A program made the position numbers and the translations under genes. From an uncultured Synechococcaceae cyanobacterium (GTDB lineage Bacteria > Cyanobacteriota > Cyanobacteriia > PCC-6307 > Cyanobiaceae), in NCBI GenBank assembly GCA_902578445.1, contig CACHDC010000004.1, positions 1 through 64,000 on the forward strand: 64,000 nucleotides of DNA, read 5' to 3'. The first letter of the stretch is position 1; each line of letters opens with the position of its first letter. The notes below the pieces were generated by a model that worked only from the letters and a program-made list of their open reading frames with translations, was not told the DNA's origin and ran no database searches. Below are positions 52,946-63,267 of this stretch, one piece after another.

Positions 52946-53540
52946 CTAATCTTTCGGCAACAATCATTTTTTTATAAGTATCTAATTCTTCAACTTCTTT
53001 TAGAGAAACCTTTCCTCTATCATCCCATTTTCTTAATCGAACTGCATCTTTGAAGTATTTATTATTTTCTAGTTCATTAATCTCTTCTTTATTTAAAGCA
53101 CCACCTTGTACATGAAAACTATTTTTAGATGCTTTAGATAAACTTTCATAATAAGAATTATCGATTGAGCATAAATATCTTTTTGCTACAACGTGTAAGC
53201 GAATACTTTCTGTAATTTCTTCAGAGAAAAAATCTTTTAAAAAATTTGAAGCAATATTTTCATGGTTAAGATCTTTTTTTAAGAAATCATTTTTTGAGTC
53301 ATTTTCATCGATTAGAAGATGACCTATATCGTGTAATAAAGAAGCAATTACTATATGCCTTCTGCCATCTTCAATTCGGGCAAGTGATGCTGTTTGGAGA
53401 CTATGTTGTAATTGAGTGACTGATTCATCATAATTAGTTTTTCCTTCCTCCTTAATAAAATCAAATAATAAATCTACAAATTCATTGTTATCAGAATTTT
53501 GTAATTTGTTTTTGAAGTTTTTAATAGTTTTGTATTTCAT
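52935..53540 (-). CDS. phnZ: PhnZ-type HD-domain C-P bond oxygenase
   Basis: A 201-residue mixed-valent di-iron oxygenase of the HD superfamily. Ligands are visible as His46 (QLQHSLQTA), His70-Asp71 (LLHDIGH) and His74; VTQLQH and the RKWDDRGKV segment near the C-terminus are PhnZ-like. PhnZ cleaves alpha-hydroxyalkylphosphonates to phosphate and an acid. It overlaps the phnY stop by 4 bases, so the two are co-translated. Confidence 0.88.
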   Translation of the reverse strand: MKYKTIKNFKNKLQNSDNNEFVDLLFDFIKEEGKTNYDESVTQLQHSLQTASLARIEDGRRHIVIASLLHDIGHLLIDENDSKNDFLKKDLNHENIASNFLKDFFSEEITESIRLHVVAKRYLCSIDNSYYESLSKASKNSFHVQGGALNKEEINELENNKYFKDAVRLRKWDDRGKVSLKEVEELDTYKKMIVAERLAIY

Positions 53541-54262
53541 TTAATTGCTTCTCCTTCAAAGTGACCTATTAAACTTACATATCCATCTTTAAGAGATTTC
53601 TTTTTAAAGTCATAATAATCTTTTCTCAAATCGCCTTCAGATTTAGCATTATAAGTAACATAAAGCGCTCTTCTTGGACGACTAGATTTATTTGTTGAAC
53701 TTCTGTGAGGAACAAAAGAATCGAAAAATACTGCGCCTCCCTTTTTAAGAGGTATCTTCTCCCAAACAAATTTTTCTGCGGTTAGTGAATCTATACATCC
53801 TTTGTCATCAATATTTATTATGCCCTCATTATTTCTACCTCTTGCAAATTCCAAACATCCATTACTTATATCAGAATCATCTATAGCTAATAGCATTGTT
53901 ATGTGCTTTTTCCCAAAAGGATAAGCAGGAGCATCTTGATGAGGTGCATATCCAGCTCCCCCCGGGTATTTATAATTTATTTTTTCTTTGAATAATATTG
54001 GTTCATCATCAAATAGCATAGTTAAATAATCTTTTATTGATGAACTTAAAAGAAATTCCCTAAAAGATGTATGCGAGCTTACAAAGTTTTCTGTTCTTGA
54101 GAGCACTTTACCATTAACTGTTTTTTCATAATGATGGTTAACCTCTTTAGAGTCGTTAAGTTCACTAATCCATTTTTCAATGGCCTCTAAATCATTTTGA
54201 TTTATTAGGTTTTCATTAACTATAAATCCGTCATTATCGAATTTTAATTTTATATTATTCAA
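53537..54262 (-). CDS. phnY: PhnY-type Fe(II)/2-oxoglutarate phosphonate dioxygenase
   Basis: A 241-residue phytanoyl-CoA-dioxygenase-like enzyme. The metal ligands His108 and Asp110 (PHQDAPAYPF) and His186 (FVPHRSS) are in place, with Arg197/198 for 2-oxoglutarate. PhnY hydroxylates the alpha carbon of an alkylphosphonate, making the substrate of PhnZ. In Prochlorococcus the PhnY*/PhnZ pair has been linked to methylphosphonate oxidation to formate and phosphate; the actual substrate here is inferred from that work. Confidence 0.88.
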   Translation of the reverse strand: MNNIKLKFDNDGFIVNENLINQNDLEAIEKWISELNDSKEVNHHYEKTVNGKVLSRTENFVSSHTSFREFLLSSSIKDYLTMLFDDEPILFKEKINYKYPGGAGYAPHQDAPAYPFGKKHITMLLAIDDSDISNGCLEFARGRNNEGIINIDDKGCIDSLTAEKFVWEKIPLKKGGAVFFDSFVPHRSSTNKSSRPRRALYVTYNAKSEGDLRKDYYDFKKKSLKDGYVSLIGHFEGEAIK

Positions 54263-54346
54263 AACTGATTCAACCTTAATACAAGTCTTAACAAGATTTT
54301 AAACATTTATGATTAAGATAAATTTAAGAAGAAATGATAATTAAGA

Positions 54347-54772
54347 ATGCCAATTTCAATTAGAAAAATATATTCTAATCAAACTGTTGATATAAGGCAT
54401 GAAGCTATTTGGCCAGATAAAAAAAAAGAATTTTGTATTCTTGAAGATGATAAAAATGGTACACATTTTGGTTTATATAAACAAGAGGAATTAATATCAA
54501 TAATTTCACTTTTCGTGAGAGAAAATAAAGCAAGAATCAGAAAAATGGCCACAAAACCTGCTTATCAAAACAAAGGATTTGGGTCTAAATTAATTTGTCA
54601 TTCAATTTCTTACTTAGAGTTAAGAAACATAAATTATATTTACTTATTTTCTAGAAAAAAAGCTCAAATGTTTTATGAAAAATTCGGTTTTTTATCTGAA
54701 GGTGATTATTTCAAAAAAGAAAATATCTCTTATATAAAAATGTATAAAACTATTAATGATATAAAAAGTTGA
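54347..54772 (+). CDS. GNAT-family N-acetyltransferase
   Basis: A 141-residue acetyltransferase. The acetyl-CoA-binding motif A is KMATKPAYQNKGFGSKLICHS (about 66-86), followed by LFSRKKAQMFYEKFGF. The substrate is unknown. It reads against the surrounding phosphorus genes: divergent from phnY and overlapping the 3' end of ptxD by 20 bases. It might inactivate toxic phosphonates, as some GNATs do, but that is a guess. Confidence 0.8.
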   Translation: MPISIRKIYSNQTVDIRHEAIWPDKKKEFCILEDDKNGTHFGLYKQEELISIISLFVRENKARIRKMATKPAYQNKGFGSKLICHSISYLELRNINYIYLFSRKKAQMFYEKFGFLSEGDYFKKENISYIKMYKTINDIKS

Positions 54773-55709
54773 TAATATTTTGAGCAGCTTCTAATTCAAT
54801 AAAAAGTCTAACTTCATCAACTGCTGAGCCAAGATGAGGAGTAAAAAAAGTCTTATCTTTTAAATTTAATAATTCCTGATTAATTTTTTTTGGTCGATCT
54901 TTTATCGATAAATCTTCAAATTCAAAGACATCTGAAGCATATCCTCCTATGTGCCCAGAATTAATTGCTTGTGCAATTGCACTCTCATCTACTACAGAAC
55001 CTCTTGAAGTATTAATAAGTAAACAATTTTTTTTTATTTTTAAAATGTTTTCAAAGTTAATAAAATGGTAAGTATCGTTTTTTAAAGGTAAAAGAATAAC
55101 CAAATAATCAGCCTTCTCAAAAAGATCATTTAATTCCAGATATTTGGTGTTTAGTTGTTGTTCATCTATTGAATCTAATTTTTGTAAATCATGATAAAAA
55201 AGTTTTACATTAAAACCTTTAATCTTCCTAGCCACTTCAACCCCTAATTTACCCATACCTAGAAGACAAACATTTTTTCCTTCAATTCCATTTGAGAAGA
55301 ATTTTGGTTCCCAACCTTTAAACTTTTCAGACCTAACATATTCATCACCTATTAGTAGATTTCTTGATAAACCAATAAGAAGTCCCAATGTTAATTCTGC
55401 TGTTGGCGAAGCAAGTAAATCTGGGATCATTGTAAATTTAATATTTCTTTTTATGCACTCTTCCAAATCAATATTGTCAAATCCTCTTAGTGCTCCAGAG
55501 ATGATCTCTAAATTTTTTGAATTATCTAAAAAGTTCTTATTAATTCTATCTGGCATGAATACCATCACACCATGTGCATCTTTACATAAGAACTTTAATT
55601 TTTCATAAGTTAGAGGTTTATCATTTTGGTTACTAATTACTTCAAAATTTTTTTCTAATAACTCAATAACTTCAGTATGAACTTTATTGGAAATAACAAC
55701 CTTCTTCAT
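54753..55709 (-). CDS. ptxD: NAD-dependent phosphite dehydrogenase
   Basis: A 318-residue D-2-hydroxyacid dehydrogenase-type protein matching PtxD: GALRGFDNID (72-81), NAD motif LLGMGKLGVEVA (149-160), Arg236 in NTSRGSVVDE, DVFEFEDLSIKDRPKKI with the DRP motif of PtxD, and His292 in TPHLGSAVDEVR. It oxidises phosphite to phosphate. The residue matching catalytic Lys76 of the Pseudomonas enzyme is Arg75 here. It is the last gene after ptxA, ptxB and ptxC. Confidence 0.88.
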   Translation of the reverse strand: MKKVVISNKVHTEVIELLEKNFEVISNQNDKPLTYEKLKFLCKDAHGVMVFMPDRINKNFLDNSKNLEIISGALRGFDNIDLEECIKRNIKFTMIPDLLASPTAELTLGLLIGLSRNLLIGDEYVRSEKFKGWEPKFFSNGIEGKNVCLLGMGKLGVEVARKIKGFNVKLFYHDLQKLDSIDEQQLNTKYLELNDLFEKADYLVILLPLKNDTYHFINFENILKIKKNCLLINTSRGSVVDESAIAQAINSGHIGGYASDVFEFEDLSIKDRPKKINQELLNLKDKTFFTPHLGSAVDEVRLFIELEAAQNIINFLYH

Positions 55710-55719
55710 TTAATGAGAA

Positions 55720-56517
55720 TTATTCAGATACTGATTTCCTGAGATAGTTACTCATGCTATCTAATACAGTTACTACGACTAAAACTACTATTAATAAAGC
55801 TGATACTTGAGCATAATCCATTATCCTCAAAGCACTTATGATCTCTAAACCTATACCACCAGCCCCTACCGCACCCACAACCATTGAAGCTCTAAAGTTG
55901 TATTCCCATCTATAAAAAGTAACATCAGCCATAGCAGGAAAAACTTGAGGAAGAATGCTATGCACAATAACTTGTAGATCACTTGCGCCAGAAGCTCTAG
56001 CTGCTTCTATAGGTTCCTTGTCACAAAGCTCAATAGCTTCAGCATAGAATTTACCTAACATTCCAACAGAATGAAGACCTAATGCCAATGTCCCCGGTAG
56101 AGCACCAAAGCCAATCATTGCAACTAGAATAATACCCAAAATTAATTCAGGAACAGCTCTTGTAACGTTTAAAATTAGTGTTGCTAAGTTGTAAAATATT
56201 GGATTTATCGTTGTATTTCTTGCAGCAAAAAAACATAGAAGTAAAGATAAAAAAACAGAAATCGAAGTTCCTGCGATACTCATTGCCAAAGAGTCTATTA
56301 AAGGTTTAAACCAAGTTCCAGCTCTTGAGAAATCAGGAGGGAACATTTCCGGCAGTAATTTTAAAACTGCCGGAATGCCTGTACTTATCCTTTCAAAATC
56401 GAAAAGACCTACAACTGCTAAAGAAGAAAATACAAATATCAAAATTATGAGAACCCTGAAAAATTGTTTTTTCCAAGTCCTCCTTTCGACTTCTAAAATT
56501 CTTTTAAATTTATCCAT
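55720..56517 (-). CDS. ptxC: Phosphite ABC transporter permease
   Basis: A 265-residue PhnE-type permease with about six spans. The EAA loop reads EAARASGASDLQVIVHSILPQVFPAM. It would form the membrane channel with PtxA (ATPase) and PtxB (binding protein). It lies 10 bases before ptxD. Confidence 0.88.
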   Translation of the reverse strand: MDKFKRILEVERRTWKKQFFRVLIILIFVFSSLAVVGLFDFERISTGIPAVLKLLPEMFPPDFSRAGTWFKPLIDSLAMSIAGTSISVFLSLLLCFFAARNTTINPIFYNLATLILNVTRAVPELILGIILVAMIGFGALPGTLALGLHSVGMLGKFYAEAIELCDKEPIEAARASGASDLQVIVHSILPQVFPAMADVTFYRWEYNFRASMVVGAVGAGGIGLEIISALRIMDYAQVSALLIVVLVVVTVLDSMSNYLRKSVSE

Positions 56518-56553
56518 TTAATAATTTTTTATTTGTATTTTTAATGTGATTTT

Positions 56554-57450
<897 letters not shown>

Positions 57451-57464
57451 TTAATGAAGTGGTT

Positions 57465-58250
57465 TTAAACCATTACCACTTCATTTGAGGTAAAATTTGC
57501 TTCTTCTGTTATTGGTGAAGATGAATAAATATTTTTTAAAATCTCGTCTGAAAGTTGATCTGATTTACCATTAAAAACTATTTTCCCATGACTTAAGCCA
57601 ATAATTCTATCTCCATATTCTTTAGCAAAATCAACTTGGTGAAGACTAGTTAATGCGGATATATTATCTTTCTTACAAATATCTTTCAGCATCGATAAAA
57701 CTTGATGGGAAGTTTTTGGGTCAAGACTAGCTATGGGTTCATCTGCCAAAATCAACGAAGGATTTTGAGCTAAAGCTCTAGCAATTCCTACTCTTTGTTG
57801 TTGTCCTCCGCTTAATTCTTTTACTTTTACAAGCGCTTTGTCTAAGAGGCTAACTCTATCTATGCAATCGAGAGCAAGTTCTTGATCAAATTTTGGAAGA
57901 GGTAAAATGCTTCTAAATAGTGAATGAAATCCAAGTCGACCAGTTAAAACATTTTGGAAAACAGTATTTCTCTCAATCAACTGATGTTGTTGAAATATCA
58001 TCCCAGTTTTTTTTCTTAAATTCTGAAGATCTTTTTTATTTCTTATTTTTCCTAAATCAAAAAAATCTAACTCTCCTGAAGTTAATGGATTCAATTGATT
58101 GATTGTTCTTAGCAAAGTTGATTTACCTGCCCCAGAAGACCCAAGAAGGACTACAAATTCACCTTTATAAATATCTAAGTTTACGGATTTTAAAGCTAGG
58201 CTCTCTCCATATTTGACATTAATATTTTTTAAGGAGAGCTTATTATTCAC
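57465..58250 (-). CDS. ptxA: Phosphite ABC transporter ATP-binding protein
   Basis: A 261-residue PhnC-type ATPase. Walker A is GSSGAGKST, the signature is LSGGQQQR, and Walker B is LILADEPIASLDP. It is the first gene of ptxABCD; a candidate Pho box lies about 60-75 bases upstream. Confidence 0.9.
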   Translation of the reverse strand: MNNKLSLKNINVKYGESLALKSVNLDIYKGEFVVLLGSSGAGKSTLLRTINQLNPLTSGELDFFDLGKIRNKKDLQNLRKKTGMIFQQHQLIERNTVFQNVLTGRLGFHSLFRSILPLPKFDQELALDCIDRVSLLDKALVKVKELSGGQQQRVGIARALAQNPSLILADEPIASLDPKTSHQVLSMLKDICKKDNISALTSLHQVDFAKEYGDRIIGLSHGKIVFNGKSDQLSDEILKNIYSSSPITEEANFTSNEVVMV

Positions 58251-58308
58251 TAAGATTTAATCAATTAAATCCATTTAATACTGATTTGATTATCTTTTTT
58301 TTAACTTT

Positions 58309-58327
58309 AAATTAATAAAAGGTTAAG
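58309..58327 (-). promoter_or_regulatory. Candidate Pho box upstream of ptxA
   Basis: On the minus strand: CTTAACCT, three bases, ATTAATTT. The first octamer is a perfect match to the cyanobacterial PhoB repeat and the second is degenerate (5 of 8), with the normal 11-base period. It lies 60-77 bases before the ptxA start. Confidence 0.35.
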
Positions 58328-58476
58328 AGAAATAAAGGTTGATTTAAATTGTAAAAACTATTAATTTTTCTTTTTTTTTGAAATGAGTCAGATATAAATT
58401 TGTAAAATTTGCTATGACTAATAAGATAAGTAAGAAAGTATTTAGCTCCATTAAACAAAATAGTATCGAGTCTATT
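58328..58476. other. Gap between the ptx and phn transporter operons
   Basis: The rest of the 226-base gap is AT-rich and holds no convincing gene or terminator. A short plus-strand frame near 58415 runs antisense into phnE and is not credible. Confidence 0.4.
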
Positions 58477-59292
58477 CTATATAATACATCTCCTTATTTT
58501 TGCTGTAATCCATTCACTAAAAACAACCGCTACTACTATTGCTAATAAAATAACTGATACCTTAGCCCAAGCTAAGTCTCCTATTTGAGCATCTAATTCT
58601 ATCCCTATACCTCCTGCTCCAACTAAGCCAACAACAGTTGCTTCTCTAATATTTATATCCCACCTATAAATAGAAATACTCGTAAATGCTGGGAGAATTT
58701 GAGGCACTATGCCAAAGGTCATAATTTGTGCTTTATTTGCCCCTGTTGCCTCAATAGCTTCAATTTGGTTTTCATCAATTTCCTCTATAGCTTCATAAAG
58801 TAATTTTCCACAAAATCCAATCGATCTTAATCCGATAGCAATTATGCCAGCCAAGACTCCCGGACCGACAACTGCAACCAGAAGTAATGCCCAGATTACT
58901 GAATTAATTGATCTGCTTGAAACTATGCAAAATAAGGCTAAAGGTCTTAAAAACTTTTTACTTGGGGTAGTATTGTTTGCGGATAAAAAAGCTAATGGTA
59001 TTGCAATTAAAGTTCCAATCGTTGTACCAATAGTCGCGATATTTAAAGTGTCCCAAATAGGTTTTATTAAAGTGAAGAAATAATTAGTTTCTGGAGGAAA
59101 CATCCTACCTAAAAGATCTAAAGCCTCATTATGTGAATCAAAAACATAAAACCAGATTGTTTTACTACTAATCAGACCGAAACAAAAGCTAAAAATTAAA
59201 GTACCTAAGAACCAACAAAGCCAGTTTTGTAAATCTCTTTTTCGATCAAATTTTTTCCAGGTTTTGTAATCCTTTTGTTTTATTATTGGCAT
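58477..59292 (-). CDS. phnE: Phosphonate ABC transporter permease 2
   Basis: A 271-residue PhnE-type permease with about six spans and the EAA loop EAIEATGANKAQIMTFGIVPQILPAF. It is the last of four genes (phnD, phnC and two permeases). Its start overlaps the stop of permease 1 by one base. Confidence 0.88.
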   Translation of the reverse strand: MPIIKQKDYKTWKKFDRKRDLQNWLCWFLGTLIFSFCFGLISSKTIWFYVFDSHNEALDLLGRMFPPETNYFFTLIKPIWDTLNIATIGTTIGTLIAIPLAFLSANNTTPSKKFLRPLALFCIVSSRSINSVIWALLLVAVVGPGVLAGIIAIGLRSIGFCGKLLYEAIEEIDENQIEAIEATGANKAQIMTFGIVPQILPAFTSISIYRWDINIREATVVGLVGAGGIGIELDAQIGDLAWAKVSVILLAIVVAVVFSEWITAKIRRCII

Positions 59293-60089
59293 TACTTTAT
59301 TAATTTCCTGAGATGACTAGATGTATATTCAACAATCATCACGATAGAAATAATTACGATAAGAACAGCCGCTGCAGTCTCAAATTCATATCTATCAAAA
59401 GCTGTATTTAAGGTAGAACCAATACCTCCTCCCCCAACAATTCCAATTACCGCTGACTCTCTAAAATTAATATCCAATCTGTATAAAGATAATCCAATAA
59501 ATCTTGGCATAACTTGAGGCTGGACACCATAATTAACCCATTGAAACCAACTGCTGCCAGTAGATTTGATTGCTTCAGCTTGGGATTTATTTATGTCTTC
59601 AATATCTTCAGATAATAATTTAGCGAAAAACCCTATTGTCGATAAACTCAGAGTTACCATCCCAGCAAAAGGTCCAAAACCCATTAACTTAACAAAAAAT
59701 ATTGCTAGGATAACTTCCTGAAAACTCCTCGATAATGTGATAACTCCTCTTGATAAGAAATAAACAAATTTAGGGGCTATGTTTTTAGCTGCCCCTAAGG
59801 ATACAGGTATAGAAATAAGTATCCCCACAATAGTTGCAACAATAGTCATCCATAGACTTTCAAAAATACCTGCCAAAATCTCATCAGATCTAGTTATAAA
59901 ATCTGGAGGGAAAAAAGCAAATATAAAATTTTTACCCCTTGGGATCCCTTCAAGAATTCTTTGCCAATCAATTTCGGTAGTTAGGAAAACAGATAATAAG
60001 TAAGTACTAATTAGCAAAATTAATCCAATTCTTAATAACCTATTTTTTATTAACGGTTTTCTTTTCCAAATCACTTTCTTATCATTCAT
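59292..60089 (-). CDS. phnE: Phosphonate ABC transporter permease 1
   Basis: A 265-residue PhnE-type permease, about six spans, EAA loop EAIKSTGSSWFQWVNYGVQPQVMPRF. Together with permease 2 it likely forms a heterodimeric channel, as in other marine phnCDEE systems. Confidence 0.88.
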   Translation of the reverse strand: MNDKKVIWKRKPLIKNRLLRIGLILLISTYLLSVFLTTEIDWQRILEGIPRGKNFIFAFFPPDFITRSDEILAGIFESLWMTIVATIVGILISIPVSLGAAKNIAPKFVYFLSRGVITLSRSFQEVILAIFFVKLMGFGPFAGMVTLSLSTIGFFAKLLSEDIEDINKSQAEAIKSTGSSWFQWVNYGVQPQVMPRFIGLSLYRLDINFRESAVIGIVGGGGIGSTLNTAFDRYEFETAAAVLIVIISIVMIVEYTSSHLRKLIK

Positions 60090-60100
60090 TTAATATATTC

Positions 60101-60868
60101 CTAATTTGCTACGGTTTTAGACCAGTCTTCTTCTCCATATATTTTTGTAAGTATTGTCTCTGATAAGCCACTTGGCTTGCCATCGTAAACAATTTCTCCA
60201 GCTTTTAAACCTATTATTCTTTCTGCAAAATTCTGAGCAAGAAAAACATCATGAATATTTATAATCGCAGCAAGATTTCTTTCCTTACATAACTCGCATA
60301 TTAATCGCATAATTTGCCTGGAATTTTTGGGATCTAAACTAGCTGTAGGTTCATCTACTAAAAGTAAGATTGGATTTTGTATCAAAGCTCTAGCAATTCC
60401 TACTCTTTGCCTCTGCCCTCCTGACAATTCATCGGCTCTTTTATCAAGCATATGCTCTAGTCCAATTCTTTGAAGCAGACGGAATGCTTCTTCAATATCT
60501 TTTTGAGGAAATTTCCTGAAAAAACTATTCCAAAATCCTACGTAACCTAATCTGCCGGAAAGGACATTTTCCATTACACTTAATCTTTCTACCAAAGCAA
60601 ATTCCTGGAAAATCATTCCAATTTGTCTTCTTATTTTTCTTAATTTAGATTTATTTAAAGAAGTAATGTCATTTTTTTCATTAGCGAAATAAACTTTCCC
60701 TGAAGTGGGCTCAACTAATCTATTTATTGTTCTAATAAAAGTACTTTTACCAGCACCTGAAGGACCGATAAGAGCAACTACTTGCCCATTAGGAATTTCT
60801 AGGTTTATTCCTTTAAGAGCCTCTTCTCCATTTGGATAAACCTTTTTGAGGTTTATTGTTTTAAGCAT
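60101..60868 (-). CDS. phnC: Phosphonate ABC transporter ATP-binding protein
   Basis: A 255-residue PhnC-type ATPase. Walker [10 protein letters not shown], signature LSGGQRQR, Walker [14 protein letters not shown]. It sits between phnD and the two permease genes, 11 bases before permease 1. Confidence 0.92.
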   Translation of the reverse strand: MLKTINLKKVYPNGEEALKGINLEIPNGQVVALIGPSGAGKSTFIRTINRLVEPTSGKVYFANEKNDITSLNKSKLRKIRRQIGMIFQEFALVERLSVMENVLSGRLGYVGFWNSFFRKFPQKDIEEAFRLLQRIGLEHMLDKRADELSGGQRQRVGIARALIQNPILLLVDEPTASLDPKNSRQIMRLICELCKERNLAAIINIHDVFLAQNFAERIIGLKAGEIVYDGKPSGLSETILTKIYGEEDWSKTVAN

Positions 60869-60899
60869 TAAGTCTGATTTTATTTATGATTAAAAATTT

Positions 60900-61898
60900 T
60901 TATTTGCAATCATAAACAACACCATTAGCCTTATCTATTTTTCTAATAACATCCCAATCGTGCTTGTGACTTATTGAAATGAATCTATCAGCCTTTTTAA
61001 ATTCTTTATCTAATGTTGAATTATCCCAGTTATAGGTGTAAAAAGCTTGCTTTACTTTTGCAACTACAGCTGGATGTAGATTATGAGCATGAGCATAACC
61101 TGTAGTTGGGAAGGTTTGGGATTTATAAATAGTTCTTATTTTAGAAGAATCAACAACACCTCTTGCATCCATTCTTGTAAGAACTGAGTTAGCAATTGGT
61201 GCTACTTCATAATCTTTGTTTGCAACACCCATTATTGAATTTTGATGCTTGCCAGAAAAGACTGGGGTGAAATCTTTATTTGCCTCAAGACCAAATTCTC
61301 CTTTAAGAATGGCCGATGGTGCTTTAAATCCTGAATTAGATGTCTTAGATGTAAATGTAACTTTTTTACCTTTTAAATCTGCAGGAGAATTAATTGGACT
61401 ATCAGAAGGAACAATAATTTCCATTTCATAACCGTAAGATAAATCTTTTTTAGCCATCATTCCAAATGGAACTGCTCCTGCACATGCTGCTGCCACTGTA
61501 TTGCTTCCAGTATTAATTCCTGCTACATGAAGACGTCCAGATCTCATTGCCTCAACTTGAGCAGCATAAGATTGAACTGGTAAGAAAGTGACTTTTTTAC
61601 CAGTCACCTTAGACATATGTATTACAAAATCTTCCCAAACTTTTGCATAAACGGAGGGGTCTTCAACAGGTGTATATGAGAACACAATGGTTTCAGGATC
61701 TATCCATTCATCTTCGGAAAGGGGTAGATCTGCGAGAAAATCTCCATCTCGATCACAATATTTGCTGTCAACAGTATTATTTGGATTGCAATCAGATAAA
61801 TCTAAATCTCCAATTAAATCATTTGATTTATTTCCACAACTTGAAATACTTGCACTGATTATTGATAGCCCTAAGACTATCTTTAAAAAATTTCTCAT
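60900..61898 (-). CDS. phnD: Phosphonate-type ABC transporter substrate-binding lipoprotein
   Basis: A 332-residue PhnD-type protein. Signal peptide with lipobox ISSC (Cys21). An Asp-rich stretch (about 28-60: GDLDLSDCNP..., SKYCDRDGDFLADLP) after the lipobox is unusual and has two Cys. The binding region has FSYTPVEDPSVYAKVWEDF, MRSGRLHVAGINTGS and GKKVTFTSKTSNSGFKAP. It differs from PtxB, so the two transporters probably carry different ligands. Phosphonate as ligand is inferred from phnYZ nearby. Confidence 0.82.
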   Translation of the reverse strand: MRNFLKIVLGLSIISASISSCGNKSNDLIGDLDLSDCNPNNTVDSKYCDRDGDFLADLPLSEDEWIDPETIVFSYTPVEDPSVYAKVWEDFVIHMSKVTGKKVTFLPVQSYAAQVEAMRSGRLHVAGINTGSNTVAAACAGAVPFGMMAKKDLSYGYEMEIIVPSDSPINSPADLKGKKVTFTSKTSNSGFKAPSAILKGEFGLEANKDFTPVFSGKHQNSIMGVANKDYEVAPIANSVLTRMDARGVVDSSKIRTIYKSQTFPTTGYAHAHNLHPAVVAKVKQAFYTYNWDNSTLDKEFKKADRFISISHKHDWDVIRKIDKANGVVYDCK

Positions 61899-62089
61899 TA
61901 GTGTTGAATTTATTCTTCATATTTAACTTGCTCTAAAGAGATTAACTTTTTCCCAAAAAGAGTTTAAATTCTGATTAATTGTTTTATTTTGAGTTAGTCA
62001 ATTTTTAATCAGATTTATTATGGAATTAAATAATTTTTAATTTATTTTTAACTTTATAAATTTAGGGTGAAAGCATTTAAGAAATAAAT
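61899..62089. promoter_or_regulatory. Divergent promoter region between phnD and the Crp-type regulator
   Basis: About 190 bases of very AT-rich DNA separating two divergent genes; it must hold both promoters. TTAACTT repeats occur (61923, 61942) but with irregular spacing, so I do not call a Pho box. Confidence 0.4.
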
Positions 62090-62626
62090 ATGATAATTCC
62101 TGAAAAGCAAAATATAGAATTTAAAGAAAATACAATTCTAGAAGTCAAATCAGGAATATTAATAATGCAATCAAAAATCAAGAATAAGAAAAATATTGTT
62201 GGGATAATAAATGAAAATGTTGTAATAAATTTGGAATTATGTAACTACGAAAATATTAAATTAATTGCGTTGACAAATTGCGAAATTAAAACAATTAAAA
62301 GAGGGCTATTTTTTTCATCTACAGACTTATTAACAAAAAGTCTAAAAAGAATTGATCAATTGGAAAAACTTTTATTAATAAGTAATATAAAAAAATCAGA
62401 AGAAAAACTAAAAGAATTTCTTTTATACTTATCTTCAATTATTGGCTTAAAAAAAGATAAACATATTTATCTAAATTTAAAAGAATTTAATTTTACCCAT
62501 AAAATTATTGGTAATTCAATTTCTTCAACAAGAGTAACCGTAACAAGAAATTTAAAAATACTAGCAAAAAAAGGTTGGCTCAAATTTGAAAAAAAAGGTA
62601 TTTTAATTCCGTTTAAAGATAATTAA
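62090..62626 (+). CDS. Crp/Fnr-family transcription regulator
   Basis: A 178-residue regulator. An N-terminal cyclic-nucleotide-like beta domain (about 1-75) is degenerate, a dimer helix follows, then a winged helix-turn-helix (NSISSTRVTVTRNLKILAKKGWLKFEKKG, about 143-171). In Prochlorococcus the Crp-type PtrA takes part in phosphorus control; its place divergent from phnD suggests a similar role here. The identity with PtrA is not established. Confidence 0.8.
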   Translation: MIIPEKQNIEFKENTILEVKSGILIMQSKIKNKKNIVGIINENVVINLELCNYENIKLIALTNCEIKTIKRGLFFSSTDLLTKSLKRIDQLEKLLLISNIKKSEEKLKEFLLYLSSIIGLKKDKHIYLNLKEFNFTHKIIGNSISSTRVTVTRNLKILAKKGWLKFEKKGILIPFKDN

Positions 62627-62654
62627 CCAAACCTTAATTAAACAGACTTATTTT

Positions 62655-62984
62655 ATGGCTACAAACAATATCTTTATTATGTCTTGTTCTATAACATCTG
62701 TTTTTACTTTTAGAATTGAAAGCACTTTCGATGAATGGGCAGCAATATTTGATAGTGAAGAAGCAGATAAAAGGCATTCAGAATTTGATATTAAGCCACT
62801 TTTTAGAGGAGTAAGTAAGAAAGATCCTCAAAAAGTTATTGTTATTCATCAAGCTCCAGAAGGTAATGTTCAAAAGTTTGTAGAAGCTAATGGTGACTGG
62901 ATGGCAACTCATAGAGTTGACTTATCAACAATGGAAGAATCATCTTGGACTTTTTCAGCAACAACGGAGAATTGTTGTGATTAA
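62655..62984 (+). CDS. DUF3764 family protein
   Basis: A 109-residue protein with the pattern FRIESTFDEWAAIFDSEEAD, FDIKPLFRGVSKKDPQKVIVIHQAPEGN and WMATHRVDLSTMEESSW, a small conserved family of marine picocyanobacteria. It is probably an alpha-beta barrel dimer. The start may be 62655 or an internal ATG at 62679. The C-terminus has a Cys pair (ENCCD). The function is unknown. Confidence 0.65.
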   Translation: MATNNIFIMSCSITSVFTFRIESTFDEWAAIFDSEEADKRHSEFDIKPLFRGVSKKDPQKVIVIHQAPEGNVQKFVEANGDWMATHRVDLSTMEESSWTFSATTENCCD

Positions 62985-62987
62985 CAA

Positions 62988-63236
62988 ATGAAAAGACTAC
63001 TATTCCCACTACTAGCTCTCTCAACTATTTTCCTTGCGAGTTGTACTAGTAACCCAAACAAAATAGGTACTCAAAAGGTTTCTGAAACCCAAAAGCAGAG
63101 AGAAGTTTGTCTAGATTGGTATGGCTACAGAATTGATACCAATAAAGCAATTAATGATTTAAATCTAAAAATTAAAACCGAATCAGAATTAATGGCTTAC
63201 TGTGATTTCTTCAAGAATGTAGCTGATACAAAATAG
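62988..63236 (+). CDS. Small lipoprotein
   Basis: An 82-residue protein with signal peptide MKRLLFPLLALSTIFLASC; the lipobox is LASC (Cys19). The mature part is charged, with two more Cys (REVCLDWYGYR, AYCDFF). It starts 3 bases after the DUF3764 stop. The first 13 codons closely resemble those of the PDZ protein at 49741. The function is unknown. Confidence 0.65.
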   Translation: MKRLLFPLLALSTIFLASCTSNPNKIGTQKVSETQKQREVCLDWYGYRIDTNKAINDLNLKIKTESELMAYCDFFKNVADTK

Positions 63237-63267
63237 ATTTTTACAAAAGAATTTATTTTTTGGTGTC

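Noticed and set aside
58415-58545. Short plus-strand frame between the ptx and phn operons
   Set aside because: It runs antisense into the phnE stop region, is very short and has no supporting signal.
61922-61948. Pho box before phnD
   Set aside because: TTAACTT copies are present, but their 19-base spacing does not match the 11-base period of a Pho box.
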